Source of the DNA: Paenarthrobacter aurescens TC1
Lineage (GTDB): Bacteria; Actinomycetota; Actinomycetes; Actinomycetales; Micrococcaceae
Length of the DNA: 64,000 nt
Assembly: GCA_000014925.1 (NCBI GenBank)
Contig: CP000474.1
Coordinates: 4,030,001-4,094,000 of the forward strand
Direction: 5' to 3'
Position 1 is the stretch's first letter. Each line of letters starts with the position of its first letter. The notes under the pieces were generated by a model that was given only the letters and a program-made list of their open reading frames with translations, did not search any database and was not told where the DNA came from. Position numbers and translations under genes: made by a program. This document shows, piece after piece, positions 26,257 to 34,552 of the stretch.

Positions 26257-27095
26257 GCGCGGACTTCTCCCGGCTGTCGCTGAACAGCGCCACCACCAAG
26301 AAGTGGACCCTGGCCGAAGCCGTGGATGGTTGCGCACGGGCGGGGATCCCCGCGATCGGACCGTGGCGTGACCGCGTGGCCGAGGCTGGCTTGGACAAGG
26401 CAGCGAAGCTGATCAAGGACGCAGGTCTCCGGGTTTCCTCGCTCTGCCGCGGTGGCTTCCTCACGGCGGCTGACGCTGAAGGTCAGGCTGCAGCGCTGGC
26501 TGACAATTTTGAAGCCGTCCGTGAGGCAGTAGCGCTGGACACGCAGGAGCTGTTCCTGGTGGTTGGTGGGCTCGCTCCGGGTGAGAAGGACGTGGTGGCT
26601 GCACGCCAGCGCGTGGCCGACCGCCTTGAGGAACTTGTTCCGTTCGCTTCGGAGAACGGCGTGCGCCTGGTGCTGGAACCCCTGCACCCCATGTATGCCG
26701 CCGACCGCGCGCTCATCTCCACCCTTGGCCAGGCTCTCGATCTCGCCGCGCCGTACGACGCAAAGGCTGTCGGCGTCGCCGTCGATACCTTCCACGTCTG
26801 GTGGGATCCGGAACTGAAGGCGCAGATCGAACGCGCCGGCCGCGAAAATCGCATCGCCTCTTACCAGGTGTGCGACTTCAACCTGCCCATCGCTGCGGAC
26901 GCGCTTTTGTCCCGCGGCATGATGGGCGACGGCGTCATCGACTTCGCCACCATCGGCACCTGGGTCAGGGATGCCGGATACACCGGCGACATCGAAGTTG
27001 AAATCTTCAACCAGGAAATTTGGGACGCCGACGGCGACACCGTCCTGGAAACCATGAAGCAGCGCTACGCGGAGCTGGTCCTCCCGTTCGCCTAA
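26253..27095 (+). CDS. Sugar phosphate isomerase/epimerase-like TIM barrel
   Basis: 280 aa; ATG overlaps the DUF993 stop (ATGA). AP-endonuclease-2/xylose-isomerase-like fold: LSLNSATTKKWTLAEAVDGCARAGIPAIGPW, NGVRLVLEPLHPMYAADR with metal-ligand Glu and His, VGVAVDTFHVWWDPEL, and GYTGDIEVEIFNQEIW. It is the last gene of the operon and is followed by two strong hairpins. Only weakly similar to the other TIM barrel at 21121, so the two probably catalyse different steps. Confidence 0.87.
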   Translation: MSADFSRLSLNSATTKKWTLAEAVDGCARAGIPAIGPWRDRVAEAGLDKAAKLIKDAGLRVSSLCRGGFLTAADAEGQAAALADNFEAVREAVALDTQELFLVVGGLAPGEKDVVAARQRVADRLEELVPFASENGVRLVLEPLHPMYAADRALISTLGQALDLAAPYDAKAVGVAVDTFHVWWDPELKAQIERAGRENRIASYQVCDFNLPIAADALLSRGMMGDGVIDFATIGTWVRDAGYTGDIEVEIFNQEIWDADGDTVLETMKQRYAELVLPFA

Positions 27096-27103
27096 CAACG
27101 TGG

Positions 27104-27137
27104 TCCTCCCGCGGATGCCCTAAGTTCCGCGGGAGGA
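27104..27137 (+). terminator. First of two tandem hairpins after the DUF993 operon
   Basis: Perfect 11-bp stem TCCTCCCGCGG/CCGCGGGAGGA (27104-27114, 27127-27137), 12-nt loop, without a T-run. Confidence 0.6.
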
Positions 27138-27152
27138 TCGCTCCAAAAAGCC

Positions 27153-27192
27153 AGCGGGCTCCTGCCAAGGTCACGGCAGGGGCCCGCTTTTG
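27153..27192 (+). terminator. Rho-independent terminator of the DUF993 operon
   Basis: 14-bp stem AGCGGGCTCCTGCC (27153-27166) with 27175-27188 (one G-T pair), ending in CTTTTGTG. Confidence 0.88.
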
Positions 27193-27420
27193 TGTCAGCG
27201 CCACCCATATTTCAGCTTTGCTGGCTCGGGACTGTGCGGCCACCACCTACTTTGATTGCTGGCATCGGCGGACACGCCGCATTCTGGGCGTGTCGAGAGG
27301 CTTTGAGTTTCGAAGAGGGTGTTGACCGCACGCTCGTCTTTTGTGTCGGTTGTAAGTCCTCGAACGGGCAGGTGAGATAAGTGGTACACAGCGGAAACAT
27401 TGCGTCGACGAGAGGAAACA

Positions 27421-27655
27421 ATGGCCACCTACGCTGGTTTTACCTGGACAAAGACGTCCACGAAACCACTGAAAGGACACCACCATGATGCTCTTGAAGA
27501 CCCTGAACTTTTTCCTCGACGCCAGCGGCAGCCATAGCGGATCCGGAGATTCCAACAGCGAACCCGCTCCTGCCTTTACTAGCGAACGCCTGACCTCCAG
27601 CGCTTGGGAGGGTTGGTGGGATGACGCCGATCAGGGCTTCCCCGCCGAAGCCTGA
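27421..27655 (+). other. Two overlapping small ORFs in a 694-nt gene-poor stretch
   Basis: Between 27096 and 27789 no conventional gene is seen. Two short frames have ribosome sites: 27421-27537 (38 codons, GAGAGGA before ATG) and 27485-27655 (56 codons, AAAGGA before ATG). The second reads MMLLKTLNFFLDASGSHSG and ends with an acidic, Trp-rich tail (AWEGWWDDADQGF). They overlap in different frames, so at most one is likely a real gene or one is a leader for the other. No homologue is recognised. Apart from the two hairpins at its start the rest of the stretch holds nothing recognisable. Confidence 0.35.
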
Positions 27656-27789
27656 GTCGTCAACCCGCCACAAGCCCGTCCCAGGACCACTTGGGAATCA
27701 TCCGGCCAGCGGGGACGTCCTCTGCTGAGCGCTGATAGCGGGCGGCGGTCCAATGCGTGCCCCACCACCTCGTCCGGCCAGGAACGGAT

Positions 27790-27999
27790 TCAGGAGGCTC
27801 GCGCAGCGAGCTGCACCTTGGCCTTCGGCAGGCCGATGAAGGTGACCGAACCGCCGTCCGGCGCTGTCAATTCCAGCCTGATGTTTCGCGAGCCCTCTTG
27901 GGGTTCGATTGAGTCCACCAGGAAAACCTCACCGCTGATCCGGACGCTGTCACCGTTTCTGATGGTTTTGAGCTTGGTGTTGTGCGCTTCAGTGCTCAT
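27790..27999 (-). CDS. Small hypothetical protein (69 aa)
   Basis: ATG at 27999 with GTGGAG upstream (an in-frame GTG at 28014 would add five residues). The 69 residues open MSTEAHNTKLKTIRNGDSV and form a short beta-rich pattern (VRISGEVFLVDSIEPQ; IRLELTAPDGGSVTFIGL), ending KAKVQLAARAS. It resembles a small single-domain beta-barrel, but no family is recognised. It lies 20 nt downstream of the YihY gene on the same strand and may be its operon partner. Confidence 0.62.
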   Translation of the reverse strand: MSTEAHNTKLKTIRNGDSVRISGEVFLVDSIEPQEGSRNIRLELTAPDGGSVTFIGLPKAKVQLAARAS

Positions 28000-28019
28000 G
28001 GCGGGGAGCTCCACGTCGG

Positions 28020-29099
28020 CTACTTGTTCTTCCTGGGCTCGTCACCGTGAGTTCCACGGATTTCTTCGCCGTCCCGAACCACTTGGTCTTCCTTTTCCTG
28101 CATCTTGTCGCTCTTCTTGGTATCGCGCGGCGGCAGTTGGATGCTTTCTTCGGCTTTAATACCGCCCTGCAGTTGGCGTCCGCGCTCCATCTCGGCATCG
28201 AATTCGGCTCCGAACAGCAAGGACATGTTCAGGATCCAGAGCCACAGCAGCATGATGATCACGCCTGCGAGAGCGCCGTACGTCTTGTTGTAGTTGCTGA
28301 AGTTGGCAACGTAGAAGCCGAAGCCCAGCGACGCCAGCGCGAAAATGACCAGAGCGATCAGGGAACCCATGCTCATCCAACGGAACTTAGGCTGCTTGAC
28401 GTTGGGGGTGAAGTAGTAGAGCACCGCAATGATCGCCACCACAATGATGATGAGGATCGGCCACTTGGCGATGTTCCAGACGGTCAGGAACGTCTCCGAC
28501 ATTCCGATTGCGCCTCCTACCGCCTCCGCTACGGGACCGCTCAGCACCAGCATCCCTGCCACCAACGCAGCGCCCACAACGGAGACAACGGTGACCGCCA
28601 ACATCGTGCCGCGCAGCTTGACGAAACCGCGGCCTTCGTCCACTTCGTACACCCGGTTCATCGCCCGGCTGAAGGCTGTGGTGTACCCGGAAGCGGACCA
28701 AAGCGCCACCAGAATACCGAGAATCAGCGCGAAGCCAGCGGCGTTGGACTGAGTCAGCTCCTCGATGGGCTGACGCATGGCGTCTACGCCCGGTCCCGGA
28801 GCGAACTGCTGGACAATATCCAGCAGGGCGCCGGTGGTTTTTCCTGCATCGCCGAAGATCCCGATCAGAGAGACCAACGCCAACAGCGCCGGGAAGAGGG
28901 CAAGCACTGCGTAATAGGTCAAACCAGCAGCAGCGTCCGGGCACTGATCCTTGGTGAACTCCCGCAAGGTCCGCTTGGCGATGTACATCCACGTGGGCTT
29001 GGCGAGGTCGTTGGGACTATCCGGCTTACGCGAATCTTCGGGGGAAGGTGCGGTCTTCGCCTTGGCGGTGCTGGTGTGGGCTGAGTCTTGTGTAGTCAT
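28020..29099 (-). CDS. YihY/BrkB-family membrane protein
   Basis: 359 aa from ATG 29099; an ATG at 29147 without a ribosome site would add 16 residues. A hydrophilic 45-residue N-terminus is followed by the family core: TLREFTKDQCPDAAAGLTYYAVLALFPALLALVSLIG, LWSASGYTTAFSRAMNRVYEVDEGR, YYFTPNVKQPKFRWMSMGS and NKTYGALAGVIIMLLWLWI, with six helices. YihY/BrkB proteins (once called RNase BN) are inner-membrane proteins of unknown function. The C-terminal 50 residues are charged and cytoplasmic. Confidence 0.92.
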   Translation of the reverse strand: MTTQDSAHTSTAKAKTAPSPEDSRKPDSPNDLAKPTWMYIAKRTLREFTKDQCPDAAAGLTYYAVLALFPALLALVSLIGIFGDAGKTTGALLDIVQQFAPGPGVDAMRQPIEELTQSNAAGFALILGILVALWSASGYTTAFSRAMNRVYEVDEGRGFVKLRGTMLAVTVVSVVGAALVAGMLVLSGPVAEAVGGAIGMSETFLTVWNIAKWPILIIIVVAIIAVLYYFTPNVKQPKFRWMSMGSLIALVIFALASLGFGFYVANFSNYNKTYGALAGVIIMLLWLWILNMSLLFGAEFDAEMERGRQLQGGIKAEESIQLPPRDTKKSDKMQEKEDQVVRDGEEIRGTHGDEPRKNK

Positions 29100-29279
29100 G
29101 GGGCACTCGTCCGTTGGGGTAGTTTGCGCGAACAACTGGCCCATCAATAGTAAGCATGCTGATGATTCATTCGGAAGAACCCACGCCGAATTATCGCCTA
29201 CGAGTCCGGAAGATTATCGCGGACCTGACGGTGCGGCGTGATTCGAGCGCTCCCCAAGGCTGAGCCCTGGGGAGTACAG

Positions 29280-30485
29280 CTAGGCCAGCTTGCTCGCCAG
29301 CAGGAACTCGAACGGGGACTCAATCACGGACCTGATGACTTGGCCCGCGGCTCCGAGGAGCGTTCCGGAATGCTCAAGGGAAGAAACCGTGAGGTTGCCC
29401 GGATCCAGCAGGCCCGGCGCGTGGCGCTCCAAACTGCCGAGCAACGCCGGCCTGAGCCACTCCGCCAGTACGGCGAAATGCCCGCCGAGGACTACGGCTT
29501 CAATATCCATCAACCGGGCAGAAGACGCGAGCGCAACGCCTAAGTACCTCCCGGCGTCGTGAACTGCCTGCGTGGCTTGCAGCTCCTGGGCGGCCAAGGC
29601 CGCCAGTAGCAGTTGCGTGCGTCCGCCCAGCGAGCCATCCGGGATGCCGGCCGCCTCGAAAATAGCCTCCTGGCCGGCAAAGGTTTCCAAGCATCCGGCT
29701 CCACCGCAGGAACAAGCCGGCCCGTCCGGGTGCACCACGATGTGGCCAAGTTCGCCCGCCGACCCGCCAGGTCCGGTGTAAAGCTCTGAGCCGATGATGA
29801 CGCCCCCGCCCACGCCCACCTCACCTGAGACGTAAAGGAAGTCCGGCCGGCCTTCGCCATACCAAAGCTCTCCCAGCGCGGCACTGTTGGCCTCGTTGGA
29901 CAATCTGACGCCAAGCGGGGCGCCTTCCAGCAAGGACCTCGGATTCAGCTCCTTGTGTTCCCAGTGCAGGTTGGGGGCGGACAACACCATGTTGCGCTGC
30001 TCATCCACCAAGCCCGGCACCGCCAGTCCGCCACCGAGGATCGAGATGTCCGCGGCGGCCGCGGCGGCTATGGCTTGGGCAGCCAGGCCACCCAAGCGTT
30101 CCATGACCTTTTCAGGCTCCAGCCCCCGGTTTCGGGATTCAACGGTGGAGTGGAACCGGAGGTTGCCCCCCAGGTCTACGAGGCCAACAGCCAGGTAATC
30201 CACATTGATCTCCATGCCCACCACGCCACGGCGCGCGCTGAGCTCCAAGCCTTGGCCCGGCCGCCCCCGTTCACCGTCGCGATACAGACCAACTTCCGAG
30301 ACCAGCCCGGATTCAACCAGATCGGCAACCAAGCTGGAAACGGCTGCCTTGGTGAGCCCGGTTCCGGCAGCCAACTGCGCGCGGCTGGGCTTGGCATCCC
30401 CGGTCCGTGCGATGGAGTCCATCACCAATGAAAGATTTCGACGGCGGACGTCACCTACGCGTCCGGGCGCGGCTTGCTCATTCAC
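29280..30485 (-). CDS. xylR: ROK-family transcriptional regulator, probable xylose repressor
   Basis: 401 aa from GTG 30485 with GGGAGG ten bases upstream; an in-frame ATG at 30545 lies beyond the xylA promoter -35 box and is less likely. N-terminal winged HTH (RRNLSLVMDSIARTGDAKPSRAQLAAGTGLTKAAVSSLVADLVESGL), then the ROK sugar-kinase-like domain with GEVGVGGGVIIG, the zinc motif CSCGGAGCLE and AVVLGGH. Divergent from xylA with TAGTT-N9-AACTA between them, the arrangement seen for XylR repressors that release DNA on xylose. The symbol rests on this context. Confidence 0.85.
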   Translation of the reverse strand: MNEQAAPGRVGDVRRRNLSLVMDSIARTGDAKPSRAQLAAGTGLTKAAVSSLVADLVESGLVSEVGLYRDGERGRPGQGLELSARRGVVGMEINVDYLAVGLVDLGGNLRFHSTVESRNRGLEPEKVMERLGGLAAQAIAAAAAADISILGGGLAVPGLVDEQRNMVLSAPNLHWEHKELNPRSLLEGAPLGVRLSNEANSAALGELWYGEGRPDFLYVSGEVGVGGGVIIGSELYTGPGGSAGELGHIVVHPDGPACSCGGAGCLETFAGQEAIFEAAGIPDGSLGGRTQLLLAALAAQELQATQAVHDAGRYLGVALASSARLMDIEAVVLGGHFAVLAEWLRPALLGSLERHAPGLLDPGNLTVSSLEHSGTLLGAAGQVIRSVIESPFEFLLASKLA

Positions 30486-30530
30486 TGGCGTGGGACCTCC
30501 CTGCAGATTCAAAAAATTCTCCCGCTTCCA

Positions 30531-30560
30531 TTGACCATGATCCATTATCCCTCATATAGT
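30531..30560 (+). promoter_or_regulatory. xylA promoter
   Basis: TTGACC (30531-30536), 18-nt spacer, TATAGT (30555-30560), close to consensus. Predicted start near 30567; leader about 60 nt. Confidence 0.7.
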
Positions 30561-30575
30561 TCAGATTGAAAACTA
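30557..30575. promoter_or_regulatory. XylR-type operator overlapping the xylA -10 box
   Basis: TAGTT-N9-AACTA inverted repeat sharing bases with the -10 box. The TTAGTTT/AAACTAA-like half-sites resemble ROK/XylR operators, so the adjacent ROK protein is the likely ligand. Confidence 0.65.
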
Positions 30576-30626
30576 ATTGGAATGATCTTCTTCCAGTTCT
30601 TCCCAGTGCTTTGCAAAGGAGCAAAA

Positions 30627-31814
30627 ATGACCCCGCAGCCCACCCCGCAGGACCGCTTCACCTTTGGCCTCTGGACCGTCGGCTGGACCGGCGCCGATCC
30701 GTTCGGCGTAGCCACCCGCCCGGCGCTGGACCCGGTGGAAGCAGTCCACAAGCTCAGCGAGCTTGGCGCCTACGGCATCACGTTCCACGACAATGACCTG
30801 GTCCCCTTCGACGCCACGGCGTCCGAGCGCGACCTCATCCTGAAGAACTTCAAGGCAGCGTTGGCCGAGACCGGACTGAAGACGCCCATGGTCACCACAA
30901 ACCTGTTCAGCCACCCTGTGTTCAAGGATGGCGGGTTCACCTCGAACGACCGTTCCATCCGCCGCTTTGCCCTGAGCAAGATCCTCCGGAACATCGATCT
31001 CGCTGCTGAACTGGGTGCCGAGACCTTCGTGATGTGGGGCGGCCGCGAAGGCAGCGAATACGACGGCTCCAAGGATCTTTCCGCAGCCCTGGATCGCATG
31101 AAGGAAGGCGTGGACACCGCGGCCGGCTACATCAAAGAGAAGGGCTACGGCCTGCGCATCGCCCTTGAGCCCAAGCCGAACGAACCCCGCGGCGACATCT
31201 TCCTGCCCACCGTGGGCCATGGCCTGGCGTTCATCGCACAGCTGGAACACGGCGACATCGTAGGCCTTAACCCGGAAACGGGCCACGAGCAGATGGCCGG
31301 GTTGAACTTCACCCACGGCATTGCACAGGCCCTGTGGGCGGGCAAGCTCTTCCACATCGACCTCAACGGCCAGCGCGGGATCAAGTACGATCAGGACCTT
31401 GTTTTCGGCCACGGCGACCTCACCAGCGCCTTCTTCACCGTGGACCTTCTGGAGAATGGCTTCCCCAACGGCGGACCAAAGTACGACGGTCCGCGCCACT
31501 TCGACTACAAGCCCTCCCGCACCGATGGTTACGACGGCGTGTGGGAATCAGCCAAGTCCAACATGTCCATGTACCTCCTGCTGAAGGAACGCGCACTGGC
31601 CTTCCGCGCGGACCCCGAGGTTCAGGAAGCACTCGCCACCTCAGGCGTCTTCGAACTGGGCGAACCCACGTTGAACGCTGGAGAGACCACGGCGGATCTG
31701 CTGGCCGACGCCAGCGCCTTCGACACGTTCAACGCCGATCAGGCCGCCGAGCGCTCGTTCGCCTTCGTCCGCCTCAACCAGCTGGCCATCGAGCACCTGC
31801 TCGGCGCCCGCTAG
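30627..31814 (+). CDS. xylA: Xylose isomerase
   Basis: 395 aa; ATG 30627 with AAAGGAG (an upstream in-frame ATG at 30582 lacks a site). Actinobacterial class I xylose isomerase: [18 protein letters not shown], the catalytic HDNDLVPFD (His), FVMWGGREG, metal-binding [13 protein letters not shown] (Glu), [16 protein letters not shown] and [23 protein letters not shown] (Asp/His ligands). Converts D-xylose to D-xylulose in the cytosol. Promoter and ROK operator lie directly upstream; xylB follows after a 98-nt spacer with a strong hairpin. Confidence 0.97.
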   Translation: MTPQPTPQDRFTFGLWTVGWTGADPFGVATRPALDPVEAVHKLSELGAYGITFHDNDLVPFDATASERDLILKNFKAALAETGLKTPMVTTNLFSHPVFKDGGFTSNDRSIRRFALSKILRNIDLAAELGAETFVMWGGREGSEYDGSKDLSAALDRMKEGVDTAAGYIKEKGYGLRIALEPKPNEPRGDIFLPTVGHGLAFIAQLEHGDIVGLNPETGHEQMAGLNFTHGIAQALWAGKLFHIDLNGQRGIKYDQDLVFGHGDLTSAFFTVDLLENGFPNGGPKYDGPRHFDYKPSRTDGYDGVWESAKSNMSMYLLLKERALAFRADPEVQEALATSGVFELGEPTLNAGETTADLLADASAFDTFNADQAAERSFAFVRLNQLAIEHLLGAR

Positions 31815-31836
31815 GTCCTTCCCACCCACCGCAACC

Positions 31837-31892
31837 CCGCCGCCGGGCTCCCAAGGGTTCTCTTTGGAGACTCCTTGCCAGCCCGGCGGCGG
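31837..31892 (+). other. Intercistronic hairpin between xylA and xylB
   Basis: Perfect 13-bp GC stem CCGCCGCCGGGCT (31837-31849) with AGCCCGGCGGCGG (31880-31892) enclosing a 30-nt loop that can fold further (CCCAAGG/CCTTGCC). No T-run follows, so it is more likely an RNA stability or attenuation element that lowers xylB relative to xylA. Confidence 0.6.
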
Positions 31893-31912
31893 TCCCCCTA
31901 AGGAACAAAAGC

Positions 31913-33343
31913 ATGCCTCTCGTAGCCGGGATCGACAGCTCCACCCAGTCCTGCAAAGTGGTCATCCGGGATTCAGTCACTGGTGCCTTGGTACGTCAGG
32001 GCCGGGCCTCCCACCCCGAGGGCACAGAAGTCCACCCGGATCATTGGTGGTCAGCCCTCCAGGAAGCAATCGCACAGGCGGGCGGATTGGAAGACGTCGA
32101 TGCCGTATCCGTCGGCGGCCAGCAGCACGGCATGGTGTGCCTTGACGAGTCCGGAGACGTCGTCCGCCCGGCGCTGCTGTGGAACGACACCCGTTCGGCC
32201 ACGGACGCGGAAGAACTGATCCTCGAGGCCGGCAATGGCGATGCCACCGCGGGAGCGTCCTACTGGGCATCGCGCACCGGAACCGTGCCGGTGGCATCAC
32301 TGACGGCCACCAAACTGCGATGGTTGGCACGGAACGAACCCGGGAATGCCCAACGGACAGCAGCTGTATGCCTTCCCCATGATTGGCTGTCCTGGCGCTT
32401 GGCCGGCCACGGACCCGGAAGCGGGCCGGCATCCTTGGACCTCCTCCGCACGGACCGCTCGGATGCTTCCGGTACGGGCTACTTCTCTGCCAGCAGCGGC
32501 GAATACCTGCCTGAGGTCCTCAACAGCACGCTCGGCCACGTGCCTGTACTGCCCGTTGTCGTCGGGCCGTTGGAAGCCGCGGGTAAGACACCTGGCGGCG
32601 CACTGATTGGGCCGGGGGCGGGCGACAACGCCGCAGCGGGACTGGGCGTGAGTGCCGCCGTGGGGGATGTTGTCATTTCGATCGGAACATCGGGGACGGT
32701 CTTCGCCGTTTCAGATGTTCCAGCGCAGGATGAAAGCGGGCTCGTGGCAGGCTTCGCGGACGCTACAGGCAATTACTTGCCGCTGGCCTGCACGCTCAAT
32801 GCGACCAGGATCTTCGACGCTACAGCTGCGCTGCTCGGTGTGACCCTTACGGAGCTCGGCGACTTGGCTTTGTCTGCTCCGGAAGGCGCCGAAGGGCTGA
32901 CTCTCGTCCCGTACTTCGAGGGCGAACGAACCCCGAACCTGCCGGAAGCCACGGGTTCACTCCACGGCATCACGGTTTCCAACTACACTCCCGCCAACAT
33001 GGCACGGGCCGCAGTGGAGGGCGTGTTGTGTTCGTTGGCCGACGGGCTGGCCGCCCTGCAGGCGCAGGGTGGCTCCGCACAGCGCATCATCCTGGTGGGC
33101 GGCGGCGCTCAATCGACGGCGGTCCAACAGATCGCGGCCGCAGCCTTCGGATTGCCCGTCTTCGTCCCAGCACCCGGAGAATACGTGGCGGACGGCGCAG
33201 CCAGGCAAGCTGCAGGCATCCTGACAGGCAAATTGCCGGAATGGCCACTCGAGGGAACTGAGGTTTGTCACCGAAAAACCACCGGGAATCCGGAGTTCCT
33301 GACGAGGTACCGCCACTACGCTGCCAAGGTGGCCAAGGGCTGA
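31913..33343 (+). CDS. xylB: Xylulokinase
   Basis: 476 aa; ATG 31913 with AAGGAA upstream. FGGY carbohydrate kinase: phosphate-1 motif [48 protein letters not shown] (Asp catalytic region), [13 protein letters not shown], adenosine motif [12 protein letters not shown], and the second FGGY signature region with [17 protein letters not shown]. Phosphorylates D-xylulose to xylulose-5-phosphate, feeding the pentose phosphate pathway. Co-transcribed with xylA. Confidence 0.95.
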   Translation: MPLVAGIDSSTQSCKVVIRDSVTGALVRQGRASHPEGTEVHPDHWWSALQEAIAQAGGLEDVDAVSVGGQQHGMVCLDESGDVVRPALLWNDTRSATDAEELILEAGNGDATAGASYWASRTGTVPVASLTATKLRWLARNEPGNAQRTAAVCLPHDWLSWRLAGHGPGSGPASLDLLRTDRSDASGTGYFSASSGEYLPEVLNSTLGHVPVLPVVVGPLEAAGKTPGGALIGPGAGDNAAAGLGVSAAVGDVVISIGTSGTVFAVSDVPAQDESGLVAGFADATGNYLPLACTLNATRIFDATAALLGVTLTELGDLALSAPEGAEGLTLVPYFEGERTPNLPEATGSLHGITVSNYTPANMARAAVEGVLCSLADGLAALQAQGGSAQRIILVGGGAQSTAVQQIAAAAFGLPVFVPAPGEYVADGAARQAAGILTGKLPEWPLEGTEVCHRKTTGNPEFLTRYRHYAAKVAKG

Positions 33344-33373
33344 TCAACGCCGCGCGTGCTCTATCGTGACAGG

Positions 33374-34396
33374 GTGAGCACTGAAGAATCCGCACCGTCC
33401 CGGCCTCCCGTCATGGAGGACGTTGCCCGAGTGGCAGGTGTCTCCCACCAGACCGTCTCCCGGGTGTTGAATAACCACCCCAATGTGAGCTCAAAGACCC
33501 GCGAGCGCGTGGAACAGGCCATCACTGAGCTGGGGTACCGCCGGAACACTGCCGCGCGAAGCCTGGTCACTCGGCGATCCCAGACCATTGGCGTGCTCGG
33601 CAGCGAAATGGCACAGTACGGGCCGTCGCACACCCTCCTCGGAGTCCAGCAGGCGGCGAGGGAGGCGGGCTATTTCGTCAGCATCGCGGCCTTGCGGGAA
33701 GTAACGCCGGAGACCATCAAGGACGCCATGGCGCACTTCATGGACCAAGGCGTTGACGGCATCGTGGTGACCGTGCCCCACCCGGGGACTTTTGACGTCC
33801 TCAAAGACATCACAGCGCAGGTGCCCTTGGTTGCTGTTGGGTCCATCGGTGACGAGCACCTCACGGGCGCCACGGTGGACCAGCGGCAGGGTGCGCGGCT
33901 CGCCGTCGAGCATCTCTTGGAACTGGGGCACCAGCGGATAGGGCACCTATCCGGGCCCGCTGATTGGATTGACGCCGCTGCCCGCATCGAGGGCTGGCGG
34001 GATGCGCTGACCGAGGCCGGGATCGAAGGGGAGACCCTTATTGAGGGCGATTGGAGCGCCGAATGCGGGTACCGCGAAGGTTTGAAAATCGCCGCAGACC
34101 GATCCGTGACAGCCCTGTTTGTCGCCAATGACCAGATGGCCCTCGGTGTACTCCGTGCGCTCAACGAACTTGGCGTCCGGGTGCCTGAGGACATCAGCGT
34201 GGTGGGCTTTGACGACCAACCGGAGTCGGCATACTTCATTCCGCCGTTGACCACGGTGGCGCAGGACTTCGAGGAACTCGGCCGGCGTTGCATCGGCTTG
34301 CTGTTGGATCGGCTGGAGAGCGGCAGCACCGGCACTCCTGTCACGGTGGCTCCGCGGCTGGTTGTCCGCTCCACAACGGCGCCAGCCATCAGCTAA
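33374..34396 (+). CDS. LacI-family regulator, probable arabinose repressor
   Basis: 340 aa; GTG 33374 with CAGG before it. HTH at about 12-32 (VMEDVARVAGVSHQTVSRVLNNHPNVSSKTRERV), hinge RNTAARSLVTRRSQTIGVLG, and a sugar-binding effector domain (HQRIGHLSGPADWIDAAARIEGW; ALFVANDQMALGV; VVGFDDQPESAYFIPPLTTV). It sits 31 nt after xylB and 156 nt before araB, whose promoter holds a LacI operator (34464-34479). That makes it the likely arabinose-responsive regulator, although a role in xylose control cannot be excluded. Confidence 0.9.
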   Translation: MSTEESAPSRPPVMEDVARVAGVSHQTVSRVLNNHPNVSSKTRERVEQAITELGYRRNTAARSLVTRRSQTIGVLGSEMAQYGPSHTLLGVQQAAREAGYFVSIAALREVTPETIKDAMAHFMDQGVDGIVVTVPHPGTFDVLKDITAQVPLVAVGSIGDEHLTGATVDQRQGARLAVEHLLELGHQRIGHLSGPADWIDAAARIEGWRDALTEAGIEGETLIEGDWSAECGYREGLKIAADRSVTALFVANDQMALGVLRALNELGVRVPEDISVVGFDDQPESAYFIPPLTTVAQDFEELGRRCIGLLLDRLESGSTGTPVTVAPRLVVRSTTAPAIS

Positions 34397-34451
34397 GCGT
34401 CCCGCCCGCCAAGAACCCGCGTCATGAGCCTCGCTTTCGGACTGCACGCTC

Positions 34452-34480
34452 TTGACATCAAAGTTGTGAGCGCTAACAAT
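34452..34480 (+). promoter_or_regulatory. araB promoter
   Basis: TTGACA (34452-34457), 17-nt spacer, AACAAT (34475-34480). The -10 region is covered by the LacI operator, a classical repression layout. Confidence 0.6.
34464..34479. promoter_or_regulatory. LacI-type operator of the arabinose operon
   Basis: TTGTGAGC/GCTAACAA, symmetric at 7 of 8 positions, centred on the GC step typical of LacI-family operators, in the spacer of the araB promoter. Confidence 0.72.
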
Positions 34481-34552
34481 TGCATCAGACCTTCTTCAGT
34501 TTTCCACCCCGACCCCCGGCAATGAGGCCTTGGCCAGCCGGATGGAGACCCT

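Noticed and set aside
31334..31912. Longer xylB reading starting inside xylA
   Set aside because: The extra N-terminal part is out of frame within xylA; FGGY homology starts at the ATG at 31913.
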